From positions 450,058,014 to 450,122,013 of the forward strand of contig CM062810.1 of NCBI GenBank assembly GCA_031772625.1: a stretch of DNA of 64,000 nt, read 5' to 3'. The position numbers and the translations under genes are program-made. Position 1 is the first letter of the stretch, and each line of letters opens with the position of its first letter. This document shows positions 34,348 to 47,699 of this stretch, one piece after another. Below the pieces are notes generated by a model, which saw nothing but the letters and a program-made list of their open reading frames with translations, ran no database searches and was not told the origin of the DNA. This stretch comes from Pinus tabuliformis (Eukaryota > Streptophyta > Pinopsida > Pinales > Pinaceae).

Positions 34348-37300
34348 TGTTGTCGCTATGACAAACACCCTCCAAAATTTTTCTCACACTTAAATTTTGG
34401 TGCCTACTTATGATCTCATGATCTGTTACCTCAATTGTTCTTGGTCACTTCATGATTAGTTTCTTATGATATTATAGGTGTCAAAGGCACTTGCTTACAC
34501 ATGCTCAACCTCTAATGCATTCTCAAGTGCAACCTTTTCTAGCAAGCTTGAAAGTCAATACCCACCCTTGCAAACAAGCATTGCGCAATTATCTAGAATA
34601 ATGCTTATGCAATCCCTAGACACAATGAATTGCACAATCCTTGATAACAATGCCTGCATAGTCTTTGGAGATGGTTCATTATGAAATCCTCCTATACACA
34701 CTATGAAACCCATGCCAACAATTAATGCACAAATTCAATTGACAAATTCTCTCATTCTTAGTTGCAACTGTATAATCACTCGGGTGATTTTTCTCGACTA
34801 TCGCTTTTGCATGATTTTGCTTTCACAAGTGTCGCTTTCAATTTTGAGAATGTAATTTTTTTCTTGCTTCCACTTTAGCAAGTGTTGCTTTTGTATTCTC
34901 TTTTCTATATCATGTGCTTCTTTCACTTTCTTTAGCCTTTGCAAGTGTTGTTTTCTCTTTTCTTATTGTCGCAATTGTCGCTGTTTGTACTTCTACATGT
35001 GTTTCATTTTAGCACACCACTAGAGGCTGCTCTAGCACATTATTATGCATTAGCTAATCATATATATCATAAGAATATGAGCTAGATACTCTCCCATTAC
35101 TCAATGCACTTTCTAGTTGTAGTCGACAACCTTGTCATAACTTGTATTCTAAATGTCGCAAACGTGGCGTTTCAACTGTCACACTTAGAAATAAGTGTTG
35201 CTTTGCTGTCATTTCAAGATATGCATGTGAATTTTTAGTTCGTGAATTATTTTTCCATGTGTTTATGTTATCAGAGTGTGAAATCACCATTTCAGGACTT
35301 GTTTGCACCTCTTGTTGTCTCTTGTCTTATTGATACCACACTTGGCATTTTAGAACTTTCATTATGTTTGCACATTGCTCAATATTCGAATAATATTTCT
35401 GCCCCTTGGAATGATGTATTGTGCATTCCTAAGACATAATGAAGCATCCTTTTCCCCTTGAAATTATGAACTATGTAGTCCTAGAGGACAATATCCCTCC
35501 ACCTACACATAAAGTAACCTTGAAGCCTAGGCTGTCAATCTAGCTACCAAACCTTGAAAATTGTGCAACTCATGTTCTCTCTTTCCCTGAATTGCACATT
35601 GCGTAGTTGTACTGGGAAGTGAGGCCTCTCTGTGTCACTATCTTTCCCAACTATGTAATTACCTAATCCTTCCCTTCAGTTACTTCACATTGCACAATTT
35701 CAGTGAGAAACCCTGCCTCCTTGTCTCTATGAGGTGCTCAACTGCGCAATTATCTTCATCAAGCTGGACTCCTATTGTACATTTCATAGTTCTATTGAGA
35801 AAAGGATCACTTTTGGGTCACTGAAGTCCTCAACTATACAATTCATTGAGCCTTCCTCTTAATCACTGTGCTTTGCGCACTTACAGTGACTAATCATGCT
35901 CCTCATGCTGACAGAGACCCATCACTACATAATCCTTTATCCTAGCTTGCCCCCTGTTGCACATTGTGTAGTTCCAATGGAAAACAAGGCATTCCCTCAG
36001 TCCCTGTAATTCCTAATTGTGCAATCCTTATCTCTTCCTTCTTGGGCACTCCTCACTATAGATCATCAGTCAGTAAGCTTAGTACCTTACTTCCTGGACC
36101 CCTCTCACTACACAAGAAGTATTTTCATGCCCTCCTTTACTGCAAATTGCATATTTCTAGTTAGTAGCGGGGTATCCATAATATCCTATATCCCTCAATT
36201 GCGTAATTCCCAACCCCCTTTCTCTCAAAACCCTTGCATGTTGCCTCATATCAATCAATATCTTCCATGAATAAGAAGGGGTAGAATAGGTGGTTTTTAG
36301 ACACTTGTTGGCTTGTCATGAGTGGCCTCCATATGTATGTATCATCATTACAACATGACATGGTAATGATTAAGAGAGAGGGCATCAAGAAGAGGGTACA
36401 CACAAAAACTTATGAAGAAGGAGAAAAGGAAGAACCATTATGAAGAACATATAGGGATCTTAGATAAGGACAAAGATGATGACTTGGAAAGTTCTAATAC
36501 TCATCCATATTCTTTGGAGGATGAAGATGAAGAAAAAGGATAGATCCATCATGAAGGAGCCAAATTCATAGCAAAATAGAGAAGAGCTTAGCATTGCCAC
36601 ATCATCATGGATCTCCATGTTATCATTTCCAAGTCATGGCTTGTACAAGTGTCATCACAATGTCATATGTGTCAATGTGTCTTACCAAATCATTTGTGGA
36701 ATGTAATTGTGTAATTTACCAAAGTGAGAAAATGTAACATGTGTGGAAGCCTAAGGGTCCCACATGGAATGTGAAAGGTCACGACAAAGTTCTAAAGTCA
36801 TGTAAAATCTCAAAGGTCATATATGAATTTGAAAATTCATAGTAGAAGTTCAAGAGTCATGAGGGAGTTCAAGATTCACATGGGACGTGGAGAGTCATCT
36901 AACTTATTCTAAAGACACCCTCATAACTCAAGCAATGGGACTTTTGGGACTTTGGACGTTTCGTGTTGGCTTCACTAGTTTGGCATAGGAGAGAAGTTAT
37001 TTCTTTGGAGGAGGAAGTAGTTACTTAATGTTCCACTATTGGGGCTAGTGTGGCAACATTGTAATTGTATATATTATGATTTTCAATTAATATATGAAGC
37101 TCTTTAAGCCGACACGTTTTCATGCATATGTCGTGAATGATTGTAAGAAAATTCTTTCATTGTTTGCGGTGTATGTTTATGTTAACACATACTAATGAAA
37201 ATGAACTATTTCATTGTCTTTGGTATGGATATTATTGAATGTACATTTATACTTTCTTTTATTATCATTTTTATAGTGTGAACTAATTTGCAGTTTAATC

Positions 37301-37628
37301 AATGATTCTTTCCATGATCTTGCGTGTCTCTTTTAGGATAGTACTATTACTTTTCTTCTAGAGGCTCACACTTTCTTTTCTCTTCTATGAAAGTGCCTCA
37401 TATACATTTCAATTGTATGTCTCATAGTGTCAACTTTCTTGCAGCCTTGTTTCCAAGATTGTTTGTAGAATCCCTTATGTTGATAATTACAACCAAGGAA
37501 AATTCCTGAAAGTAATGGAAATCAGCCATATTTCCGGTTGCGGCTCCTACTCCAAATAGAGTGAGGTCTAATTAGGACTTCATATCGGGGAGACCCCCTT
37601 AGTTGATGTATTTCCAGAATTGCCAACA
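34348..37628 (+). repeat. 5' LTR of giant-LTR element (3281 bp)
   Basis: The first part carries repeated AAGTGTYGCTTT-like words (34.80-35.0 kb). From about 34.56 to 36.23 kb a TTGCRYAGTT-like word recurs at short, irregular spacing. A purine-rich part with GAAGAAGG words follows (36.36-36.55 kb). It pairs with 41736-44908 in the same order, and the end at 37628 is set by the primer-binding site. Confidence 0.8.
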
Positions 37629-40600
37629 TTTGGTGCTAGAAAGAGGGCAGATGACAAGCTGAGCCCATTGAGTGTGTTTTGAATCTCTTATCTTGAATGG
37701 CTCATTCCAAAATCATACTCCCGAGATGTTTTTCTAATAGGTCCAATCTTAAAATTTCAAATACTTGTGGAATTTTTTTTATAACTTGTCTCAATTTAGG
37801 CTTGTTGGCAGGGTGAAATATCCATATCCAAGCATACATATCATATTCCCAAGTTTTGTGAATCTCATCAAATCGATTGTGAAGATGTTGCTTATATACT
37901 ATTCAACCTCACTTTTGAAGGTTGAGTTAAACTATGGTGTCATGCCTTACCATCTACCTACAAGTTTTCAAGGATCTTCATCAAGCCTTTGATAGGTATG
38001 ATTACCGAGATGTTTTTGAAAGAATTAATTAACTTATAATGAATTCTTATGAATAAAAAATGGATTTTTCTAATAGATTTCTTCACCTATGCTATGAGTT
38101 TCCTGAAGAAGATGTGGATTGGGATTTCTTCAAAGAAATGTTTCAACACTTGGTTCAAACCCAACTTTTACTAATCATGAGACACCTCTAATTTTAGAGG
38201 AGGAATCTACTATTCCTTTTGTCCCTTGTCCTCCTCCCTTTTCATTGCCTAACAAGGTTGTCTGTGGTGTTATTGTTGAAGTCGGGAAATATGAAAATAA
38301 AATTATTGATCCTCCTTTTCCAGATTATTTTACTTCCCATGGTCAAAACTTCATCCAAGAAAACTTTGAATGTTCTAATAAATCCATGGAGCCTAAGGTG
38401 AATATTGGTCCCTTGATTCCCCCATATCATATTAAGGAACAAAACTGAAATATTGAATCTAACATTATTAAAAGTAGTGTTTCTTCAAGGGATACCTGTC
38501 ATCCTCTATCATCTACATGTCATGACCCTTTGTACCTTGATCATCTTGATTAATCTACTCCACCGGCTAGTTCTTCAAATACCTGTGTTTTTCAATTTGT
38601 TGATCCAAATTGTGATTAGGTACAAAGTGGTCACATTCCACAAGTAGGGGAATAGGAGTATGAAGATGATATTAATCTCTCTTCTCTCTTACAAAATCCT
38701 CCATGTCAAGATGATGTTCCTTCATTCTTGGATGATATAGAATCTTGTGATCTTGGCAATCATTCATTTGAAATCAAATCCCCTAATCAGAATAAATCCT
38801 TGGATAACCATCACCTTGACAACAATGTTTCCATTTATATGCATGGTGATCAGTGCTCAAGTATATTGGATTATCTCTTTTTTTTTCACAAGAAGAATTA
38901 TATTTGCAAAGATTTGATCATAAAAGAGTTTCTCACATAAATTTCTTCCTCAGATCACCAGCCCTTATGTCAATATGTGTGTAATGCATCAATTCATATA
39001 TCATGTTCTTATGATTCACATTCTGATCTTAAGTTGACACAAGGTGATGATGTTTCCCACGATGAAAAATACTATGCAATAATTGTTGAACATCTCTCTT
39101 ACAACTTGGGTAATGTAGATGGTGATGTTGAGACACCTAATGATACCTATTTCAACAAATTGCATCTAATTTTTAATGTCCATGCTTAATAATTGTTGAT
39201 AACTTTCTTCTTATAAAATTTGAACTGACTATGCTTTGAAAATTCGATAATTCAACATTTGAAAGTTCAGAGTCTTTTCAGGAAGTCGAGGCACTTTAGC
39301 TTCAATTGATGGGTACGTCAGGTTCTGGAAATCTCAATAGAATCTCCGAACCAGGTCATATTAGAATTCTCTCACATAATTCTTTTCTCAATATTGTTTC
39401 ATTGTATGTAAGCTCTTTCTTAATGGATTTTCAGCGTTTTCAAGTTAATTTTCTTAATCCTCAAGATAGAATCTCTAATCAGATAGAATATTATTGTTTG
39501 AATAATTCTTATTTATGAAAATCCCTTGCATATAACCTAGGATTGGAATGCATATATTTACCAACTGTACAGAGCTATGAAGCTTATCATTCTGATTATC
39601 AAGATAAATAACATCATTGGCCAAAGGATTCATATATGTTCAGTGCTTTTGTGAAAAATCAACTCCTAATATTTATTGTGGATGTCATGAAACTAATCAT
39701 TCTTGTTCTAGTCCAATCAATCATTTTGAGTACCATTCGTTGGTTGAATAATTTAGTGGATCAAAACCCTCATGTTGACGTGGATTTTATATCTGATTTG
39801 ACATATATTTATAATCTTGTGTCAGCACGCTATTCTAATTTGTCTCCTAGATTTACAAGGACAACAATTGTTCTCAATTCCCTAAGATTTTGTAGTATTG
39901 GTTTGATATGTAATCAGATACAAAGGAAAATAATGGGGAATCGATAAACTTATATGCTAATCGAATCTGATCATAACTTGGGTTCTAACAACTATCACAC
40001 GATTAAGCATTTTCCCATTAGTATATCTCATGATAGTTGTTTTACATTAATTGATCTTATTGAACCCATTGATCTTTATGATTTGTCATTTTATTGTTCA
40101 GATACTTTTCAACTAGTTGAGGCACTTCAACCTTTGCTGATGGTTATGTTAGGTCCTCACTATCTTGAAAAGGTTTTTGAAAGAGATCAGGTTGCATTGT
40201 CTTTGTAAGATTCTCCCCATGATTCGAATGCACTAATTGAAAGTTCATTCTACCAAGCGTTTCAGGGTTTTCAAAAGGATTGTTTTTAATTCCATGATTG
40301 AATTTATGATTGGCTAAAAACAACCTACTTGGGAAGTTATGTCGCTAATTATAAGTTTCTATATTTCATGTTGTTTTCTAAGAATGAAAACAAAAATGAA
40401 GGTACATTAACAATAAGATTTCAAGGTTTGTATGATTTTCATTCTTATTGAAAAGTTAAGGCTATAGATTGGTTAAGGTTAGTTGTTATTGCACATATTC
40501 CTACATTTAGCAAAGACCCTGTATATTTTGTGCAAATCATTCATGATCATATATTTATTTTTGCACATTGCTTTATATATTTTTTAATTTCTTGTATCTT

Positions 40601-41735
40601 TCTACATATAGGTGGGGAGAAACGTTTGTGGCTACATTGGAAATTTCACTATACTTAACACTGACCTTCTAGCCGGTTAGATTAGGAGTAGGTCTAGTTG
40701 AATTTTAGTTTTATTTTCCATTACATTCACCTTCCATTCTTCCCTACATCTAGTTTGTGTAGTTGCTTTGTCTCTTTCTTCCCATCTTACATGTTTCTTT
40801 TCTTTTGAGTCTTGCATTTGCTTTATTATTCTTGTTTTTTCCTTCTTGTTTTGTGTTTTGTTCACTAAGACCTTGCATGAAAATTTCTCTCATTTGACTC
40901 AAAAGATGATGTGGGAAAGTTTGAAAAGGAAATTGTGATGACGAGAAACTCTTGCTTGATTTATCTTTCTCTTCTTTGTTTTGGCCTACATATCTCTAAG
41001 GTCAATGATGTCTCAATGGAAAATACGATACATTCGAAAGGAAATATTTGAGTATAACCATGAAAATCGTATCTACTCTAGAATCATCATTCCTTAACTC
41101 GGTATTGTAATTAAATGTTGTTTTTCATTGTTGATCCAATCAAGTAGAGAAGAAAAAGGTGAAAAATCAATAACGAGCATATCAATTTCAGAGGTATATA
41201 TAACAGTCTTTGAAGGACCAACCTCACTTTCTCTCAATAAGTTAGGAGCCCTCTTCCACCTTGGCGATATAAATGTTGATAAAATTCCAATAAGCATAGA
41301 ATTATAAAATAAAATAAAAGGTGAAAGAAGAGAAAGGCTTCCTGCACAGAGAGGTGAAGCGTGTAACTTCGTTGAGGCACTGAACAGGCTCGCTGGTAGT
41401 GAAGTAATTCTTGTGTCCTTGTAGTGACTCTTCCAGGGCACACAATATGATTGGTGTCAACAAAGAAACACCAAATATGAAAATTAAGTCTCTGATCATC
41501 TTAAAATTGCGACTACATATTACCCTTCTCCTAGACCAACACAATTGTGATATGGAAGGCTTTGTATATGTGTTTAACCAAGAAAAGGAATAGAGGAGAA
41601 TACATTTATAATTGGGTCAAATGGGGAAGCCAAGTTAATCCACACGATGACTAAATACTTCCTGAAGGACTAAGACTCTATGATCAAAGGTAGACCTAAA
41701 GAGAGAAGTTGGAGTTCTTTCTATGTGTCACCAAG
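37629..41735 (+). other. Interior of giant-LTR element, no recognised domain
   Basis: About 4.1 kb. Frames such as 38119-38448, 38728-38940, 38977-39189 and 39636-39947 follow one another on the + strand and have similar Ser/Asp/His-rich composition. They may be relics of one long ancestral protein that I cannot identify. A purine-rich AAAGAGAGAAG at about 41698 is a weak polypurine-tract candidate. Confidence 0.45.
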
Positions 41736-44700
41736 TGTTATCGTTGTGACAAAGACCCTCCAAAATTTTGCTTACACTTGAATTTTGGAGCTTACTTATG
41801 ATCTCATGATTCGTCACTTAAGTTGTTCTTGGTCACTTCGTGATTGGTTTCTTATGAGATTCTAGGTGTCAAATAAAATTGCTTACACATGCTTGGCCTA
41901 TGATGCATTCTCAACTGCACCAAATTATAACAAGCTTGAAAGTCAATACCCACGCTTGCAAACAAGGAATGCACAATTCTCTAGAACAGTGATTGTGCAA
42001 TCCCTAGAAGCAGTGCATTGTGTAGTCCTTGATACCAGTGCCTACGAAGCATTTAAAGATAGTGCATTGTGCACTCCTATTAGACATTGCACTATGCAAC
42101 CCATGATGACAGTTAGTGCACAACTTCAATCGACATATTCTCTCATTCTTAGTTGCATTTGTACCATTACTTGGGTAAATTTTCTCAACTGTCGCTTTTG
42201 TGTGCTTTTGCTTTCACAAATGCCACTTTCACTTTTGAAAATGTTGTTTTGCTTGCTTCCACTTTAACAAGTGTTTATTTTGTGTTCTCTTCACTATAAA
42301 ATGTGTCTCTTTCACTTTATTTAGCCTTTTCAAGTGATGTTTTCTCTTTTTTCTTACTGTCGCAACTGTTTCTTCAACTAATTGTACTTCTTCTTGAGTT
42401 GCATTTTAGCACACCACTAGAGCCTCCTATAGCACATTATTTTGCATTATATAATCATATATATCATAATAATAGGTGGTAGATACTCTTCCATATCTCA
42501 ACCTACTTTCTGGTTGCAATCGACACTCTTGTCGTAAATTGTATTCTAAGTGTCGCAAAATGACATTTCAATTGTCACACTTAGAAATAAATGTCACTTT
42601 GCTTTTGTTTCAAGGTTTGCATGTGAATTTTGAGTTATGTGATTTTTTTTTTTTATCATGTGTTGATGTTATCTGAGTGTGATATCATCATTTTAGGAAT
42701 TTTGTGTATGTCTTGTTCTTTCTTGTCTTATTGATCCCACACTTACCCATTTTGGAGCTTTCACTGTCTTTGCAACTTGCTCAATGTTCAACCAATATTT
42801 CTGCCCCTTGGAATGGTGCACTGCGTAGTCCTAAGCCACATTGTAACATCCTCTTCCCCTTGAAATTATGCATTGCACATTCCTATATGATGGTATCCCT
42901 CCACACACACATAAAGCAACCTTAAATCCTAGGCCATCAATAAAATTTCCTAACCTTGACAATTGAGCAATTCATGTTCTCTCTTGCCTTGGATTGTACA
43001 TTATGTAGTTGCAGTGGGAAGTGAGGACTCTCTGTGTAACTATATTTCCCAACTGCACAGTTACTCAAGCCTTCCATTAAATTATTTCACATTGCACAGT
43101 TTTAGTGAGCAACACTGCCTCATTGTCTCTCTGAGGTACTCAACTGCACATTTCTCTTCATCAGGTGGGCCTCTTTTTATGAATTGAATACTTCCAGTTA
43201 GAAAAGGATCACTTATAGGTCACTGAAGTCCTCAATTATGCAGTTAACTAAGCATGTATCTCAATCACTACACATTGCATAGTTACAGTGACTAGTTATG
43301 CTCCTCCTATTGAATGAGACCCCTCACTGTGCAATCCTTTGTCCTATATTTATCCCTATTGTGAATTGCATAGTTCAGTGGATATTGAGAACTTCCCTTA
43401 GTCCCTTTCTCTTCCTTCTTGGGTAATCCTCACTATAGATCACTAGTCAAAAAGCTCAATGCCTTGCCTCCTAGAGCCCCCTCATTGCACAAGAAGACTT
43501 TTCATGCACTTATTTACTACAGATTGCGTAGTTCTATTCAATAGTAAGGTATAATTGAGCTCATATAGCCCTCAAATATGTAGTTCCCAACCTTCTTCTC
43601 TCAAAGACCTTGCATGTTGCCTCATCTCAATCAAAATATTCCATGAGTAAGAAGAGGTATAATAGGTGGTTTTTGGACTGATGTTGGATTTTCATGAGTG
43701 ATCTCCATATGTAGGTTTCATCATTACAACATGAAAAGGTGATTCTTGAGAGAGATGCCATCAAGGAGAGGGTACAAGAGAACACTAATGAAGAAGGAGA
43801 AAATAAATAACCATCATGAAGAACACAAAGGCATCTTGGATCAAAACAAAGATGTCAAATTGGAAGGTTTCAATACTCATCCATGTTATTTGGAGGATGA
43901 AGATTAAGAACAAGAAAAGATCCATCATGAAGGTTCAAAGTCATAGCATCAAATAGATGAGTTTGGAATTTCCTCATCATGGAGTTCCATGTCATCATCG
44001 CCAAGTCATGGCTTCTATAAGTGTCATATGTGTCAAGTGTATTTCCACATCATTTGTGGAATGTAATTGTGTAATTTCCCAAAGTGATAAAATGTAATAT
44101 GTGTGGAATACCAAGGACCCCAATGGAATGTGAAAGGTCACAATAAAATTCTAAAGTCATGTAAAGGCTTAAAGGTCATATAGGAATTTGAAAATTCATA
44201 GTAGAATCTCAAGAGTCATGAGGGAGGTCAAGAGTCACATGGGAGGTGGAGAGTCACATCATTTGTTATAAATACACCCTCATAACTCAAGAAATGGGAC
44301 TTTTGGAACTTAATGTTCCACTATTGGGCTAGTGTGGTAGCATTATAGTTGTATATCTTGGGACTTTCACTTAATATATGAATCTCTTTGAGTCAACACA
44401 CTTTCATGCATATGTCGTGAATGATTGTAAAACTATTCTTTCATTGTTTGCGGTGTATGTTTATGTGAACACATACTAATGAAGATGAACTATTTCGTTG
44501 GATTTGGTATACATCTTATTGAAATTTTGTTGTTACTTGCTTTTATTATTGTTGTTATCTTGTGAACTAATTTGCACGTTAATCAACAGTTATTTCCATG
44601 TTCTTGTGTGTCTCTTTTAGGATATTACTATTACTTTTATTCTAGAGGCTCACTCTTTCTTTTCTCTTCCATGAAAGTATCTTATATACATTGCAATTTT

Positions 44701-44908
44701 ATGCCTCACAATGTCAAGTTACTTGCTTGTTTCAAAGATTGTTTGTATCATCTCTTATGTTGATAATTGTAACCAAGGAAAATTCCTAAGAGTAATGACA
44801 ATTGATTGTATTTCTGATTGGGGCTCCTACTCCAAACAATGTGAGGTCTAATTAGGACTTCATACCAGGGAGACCCTCTTGGTTGACGAATTTCTAGCAT
44901 TGTTAACA
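41736..44908 (+). repeat. 3' LTR of giant-LTR element (3173 bp)
   Basis: It is collinear with 34348-37628, from TGTTATCGTTGTGACAAAG at the start to TTGTTAACA at the end. It keeps the same series of internal words and carries many substitutions and small length differences. Confidence 0.8.
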
Positions 44909-44974
44909 CATTCTAAGAACATGGCTGTATAATCAACCATTTCTTTCTTCATAATTGGTCAAAAGTGAGTGTGG

Positions 44975-45000
<26 letters not shown>
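44975..45000. repeat. (AT)n microsatellite
   Basis: A 26-base (AT)n run inside the integrase region of the decayed minus-strand gypsy element. Confidence 0.9.
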
Positions 45001-45005
<5 letters not shown>

Positions 45006-46345
45006 GCACTCTCGGAATCTCACTCAACACTAAAATTTTTAGCCCTTGGGAATTTGGGACATAAGTCCTACCTTTATATAAAATAACCCCATATTCTTCC
45101 ATTTCATAATCCTTGTAATTGGGATGGACTTCACCATGATGCAAGTTTCTTTTTATTTCCATGTATTGGTGATATGAATTCCCAACCTCTTAAAATCTAT
45201 TTTTAAAATCATATTTACATGTGCTTATGATTGTAGCATGCATTGCAGGCACCCTCTTGCTGAGTGCATCAACCACTTTATTTTACTTTCCATTTAGGTG
45301 CTAAATTTCAGTCATAATCAACCAAAAATTCTAGCCATATGATTTGTTTGGCATTTAAATGTGTCTGTCCAAACAAATGCATTAACCCACTATGGTTAGT
45401 TCTTAACTAAAACCTCTTTCCCATGAGTTAATGCCTCCACATCTTCAAGGAATGTATAATGGCTGTCAACTCCAAATCATGAGTGGTATAATTCTTCTCA
45501 TGCTCCTTGAGCTTCCTAGATTCATAACATATCACATGCCCATTATGCACAAAAGCTCCTTTGAATCTTTCTTTACATGCATTTATGCACACAAGAAAAT
45601 CTACATCTACGCTAACTATATTTAGTATAGGTGCACTTGTTAAAAACCTCTTTAAATGCTAAGACGCCTCTTCACATTTATGAGACTTGTTAATTTTTGT
45701 TCCTTTCCTTTGTAAGGAAGTAATAATATGGGCTATCCTAGAGCACTGCCAATGAATCTTTTGTAATAGCCTTGCTAAACCCATGAAAGACCTTATTTTT
45801 GTCACATTTTGGGCGTTTCACACTCTTTAATTACTTTAATCTTTGTTGGGTCTACTTCTATCCCTTCTTATGAAATAATGTTGCCCAAATAATGAAATTT
45901 TCTCTGATAGAATGAGCACTTAGTTTGGCATATAATTGATTCTCTCTAAGTACCTGTAGCACCATCCTTAAATGCTTTTTCATGTTATTCCTCAGATTTT
46001 GAATATCTGAAGATATCATCCAAAAAACAAAATAATGAAATTCTCTAAATAATTCCAGAAAATACCATTCATGAGGCACATGAAAACACTTGGAGCATTA
46101 GATAGCCTAAATGGTACCACTACGAACTCATAATACCCATATCGAGTTTGAAATGTTGTCTTACTAATATCCAAAGTTTCATAGATCGTAGGATGTTTGT
46201 GCCCACATCCTCTACTATATTAGTTTTTTGGATGTGTTTCACATTCCTCATTTTTCTTTGTGGGAAATCCCTATTTTGTTGTGCTCCTCCACAACCCCAA
46301 TAACTAATGGGTTGAAATTTTAGTCTCTTCTTCAAAAATTCATCC

Positions 46346-47690
46346 CCCCTTGTTGAACATGTTAATAGTTGTTGTCATTGATGTCAAGTTCAGGGGGAGC
46401 TTGTTGAGATGTCATGCATGATACTGGATTTGTCAATTGGTTGTGTAGACTATATTTTAAGGAAAATTTTCTATAGGTTTCTTTTTAAAAAGTACATGTA
46501 AATTCCTCAGCTAGACATTCCTCTTAGAGACATTTCCAATGGTATATGGAACTTGGTATAACTCCTAAGGTATCAAGAGTTATCAATCTTTGAATTTCTA
46601 GCAGGGTTCCAAGGTTCACGGTTCTAGCATGGCCCCTTTCTCACCAGATATTATATAAAAATGCTCAGTAGGAAGAGTGAAAAGTGATAGGAAGTAGAGC
46701 AGTAAGCCATTGGTACCAACCCTTGATCACAGGGAGTTAGGCTAAATCACTTAGGTTCTTATCGAACCACTAGGTCTAGTCAAAGCACAAAAAATAGTGA
46801 GGTGGAAAGGGGCGAGCTATAGGTGATAGGGAAGCAAAGCATCTGATCACAACCCCTAGTTACAAGGTGCTCGAACTAAGCACCAACATCCGTATTAGCT
46901 TGCTTAATAAAAAATAATTGCACTCAACATTATAATGAATGGTGAACTGTGGTTCGCACACATGGAAGGGCAAATGGCATATCCACATAAGTTCCAGGTG
47001 ATATGAAAGGTGGAAAATATGATGACCTAGTAGCATATCTGTGTGAAATATGGTAGGTATATTTGGCCCTTTTGGGTAGCCAAATTGACTTTTTACGGGT
47101 GACAGATGGTTGTTAAGTGGCATGAAAGGTGGTACTAATCATGATGTGGTAGGCTCTGATTGGTTGACGTGGATTGACACATGGTAGACTATGAAGTAGT
47201 AGGTGACGTGGTTGAACCTCAGGATATGTGCCAAGGAATAATCTTGCAAAGGTTCTTAGTGTTAATGATTTTAATGGTTTTTTGTAGCTTTACAATGGTG
47301 GTGCCATTGGCCACTGTCCACCCCCCAACAATCATTGGAATAAGCATTGTGAATGGAAATAAGCAGTAGAGTGGTGAGAAATAAGAATTATACAAAAAAA
47401 TTGAAATGTGGCGCAATAAAATGATTGTCTTGGCCATCGACCACCACCCATCGACCAGGGACCAAAGCATACTGATCAACACTAAGCGTTGAATGGTAGT
47501 TTATGCTTGAGGTCACAAGGGATGTAGCAATTAGATGGCATTGATATATACATAGTTGTGACATGGACACCATGTAGGAGGTACATTTGACATGGTGATA
47601 TTCACTAGTGCATTGTTAAATTACTTGATGATTTGTTTAATAAATGTTTAAGCTAACCAAATAAGGAATTAACGTTAATGCCCACCCTCA
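46346..47690 (+). mobile_element. Possible copia-like polypurine tract and LTR start
   Basis: TTCAGGGGGAGCT at about 46390-46402 followed by TGTTGAGATGTCATGCATG looks like a polypurine tract and LTR start in the + direction, abutting the end of the minus-strand gypsy fossil. TATATAAAAA-like text near 46651 could be its promoter. I cannot find the LTR end, a partner or coding text. Frames at 46860-47573 are antisense-overlapping and unrecognised. The assignment is tentative. Confidence 0.3.
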
Positions 47691-47699
47691 TGGCCTGGA

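Larger units (their letters stand above)
34348..44908 (+). mobile_element. Giant-LTR retrotransposon without recognisable pol (LARD-like)
   Basis: The 5' LTR is 34348-37628 and the 3' LTR 41736-44908, both starting TGTT(G/A)TCG and ending AACA. A primer-binding site (TTTGGTGCTAGAAAGAGGGC) starts at 37629; it has the form used by Athila/Tat-type gypsy elements. The roughly 4.1 kb interior (37629-41735) has only short plus-strand frames of about 60-130 codons, Ser/Asn/His-rich, with no gag, protease, RT or integrase motif. This fits the LARD class: very long LTRs mobilised by another element's proteins. The LTRs differ by roughly 15% or more by eye, so the insertion is old. It sits inside the integrase region of the minus-strand gypsy element. 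What coding capacity it once had is unknown. Confidence 0.8.
31670..46345 (-). mobile_element. Decayed minus-strand Ty3/gypsy element, split by a 10.6 kb insertion
   Basis: Minus-strand parts in order are: zinc-knuckle gag text (about 46.33-46.19 kb), reverse transcriptase (about 46.18-45.85 kb, with [10 protein letters not shown] and HLRMVLQVLRENQLYAK), RNase H (about 45.55-45.35 kb), integrase zinc-binding part (about 45.15-44.91 kb, GRTYVPNS), integrase core (34.35-33.86 kb, MDFITNIPK and SNGQ), integrase end (33.63-33.38 kb, RYFGPFEILERIGLVAY), a purine tract (33187-33173), and a 3' LTR starting TGTAACACCC at 33172 and reaching about 31.67 kb. The element at 34348-44908 interrupts the integrase. 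The copy is very broken, with well over ten interruptions, and is older than the insertion it carries. The left LTR limit is uncertain. Confidence 0.75.
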
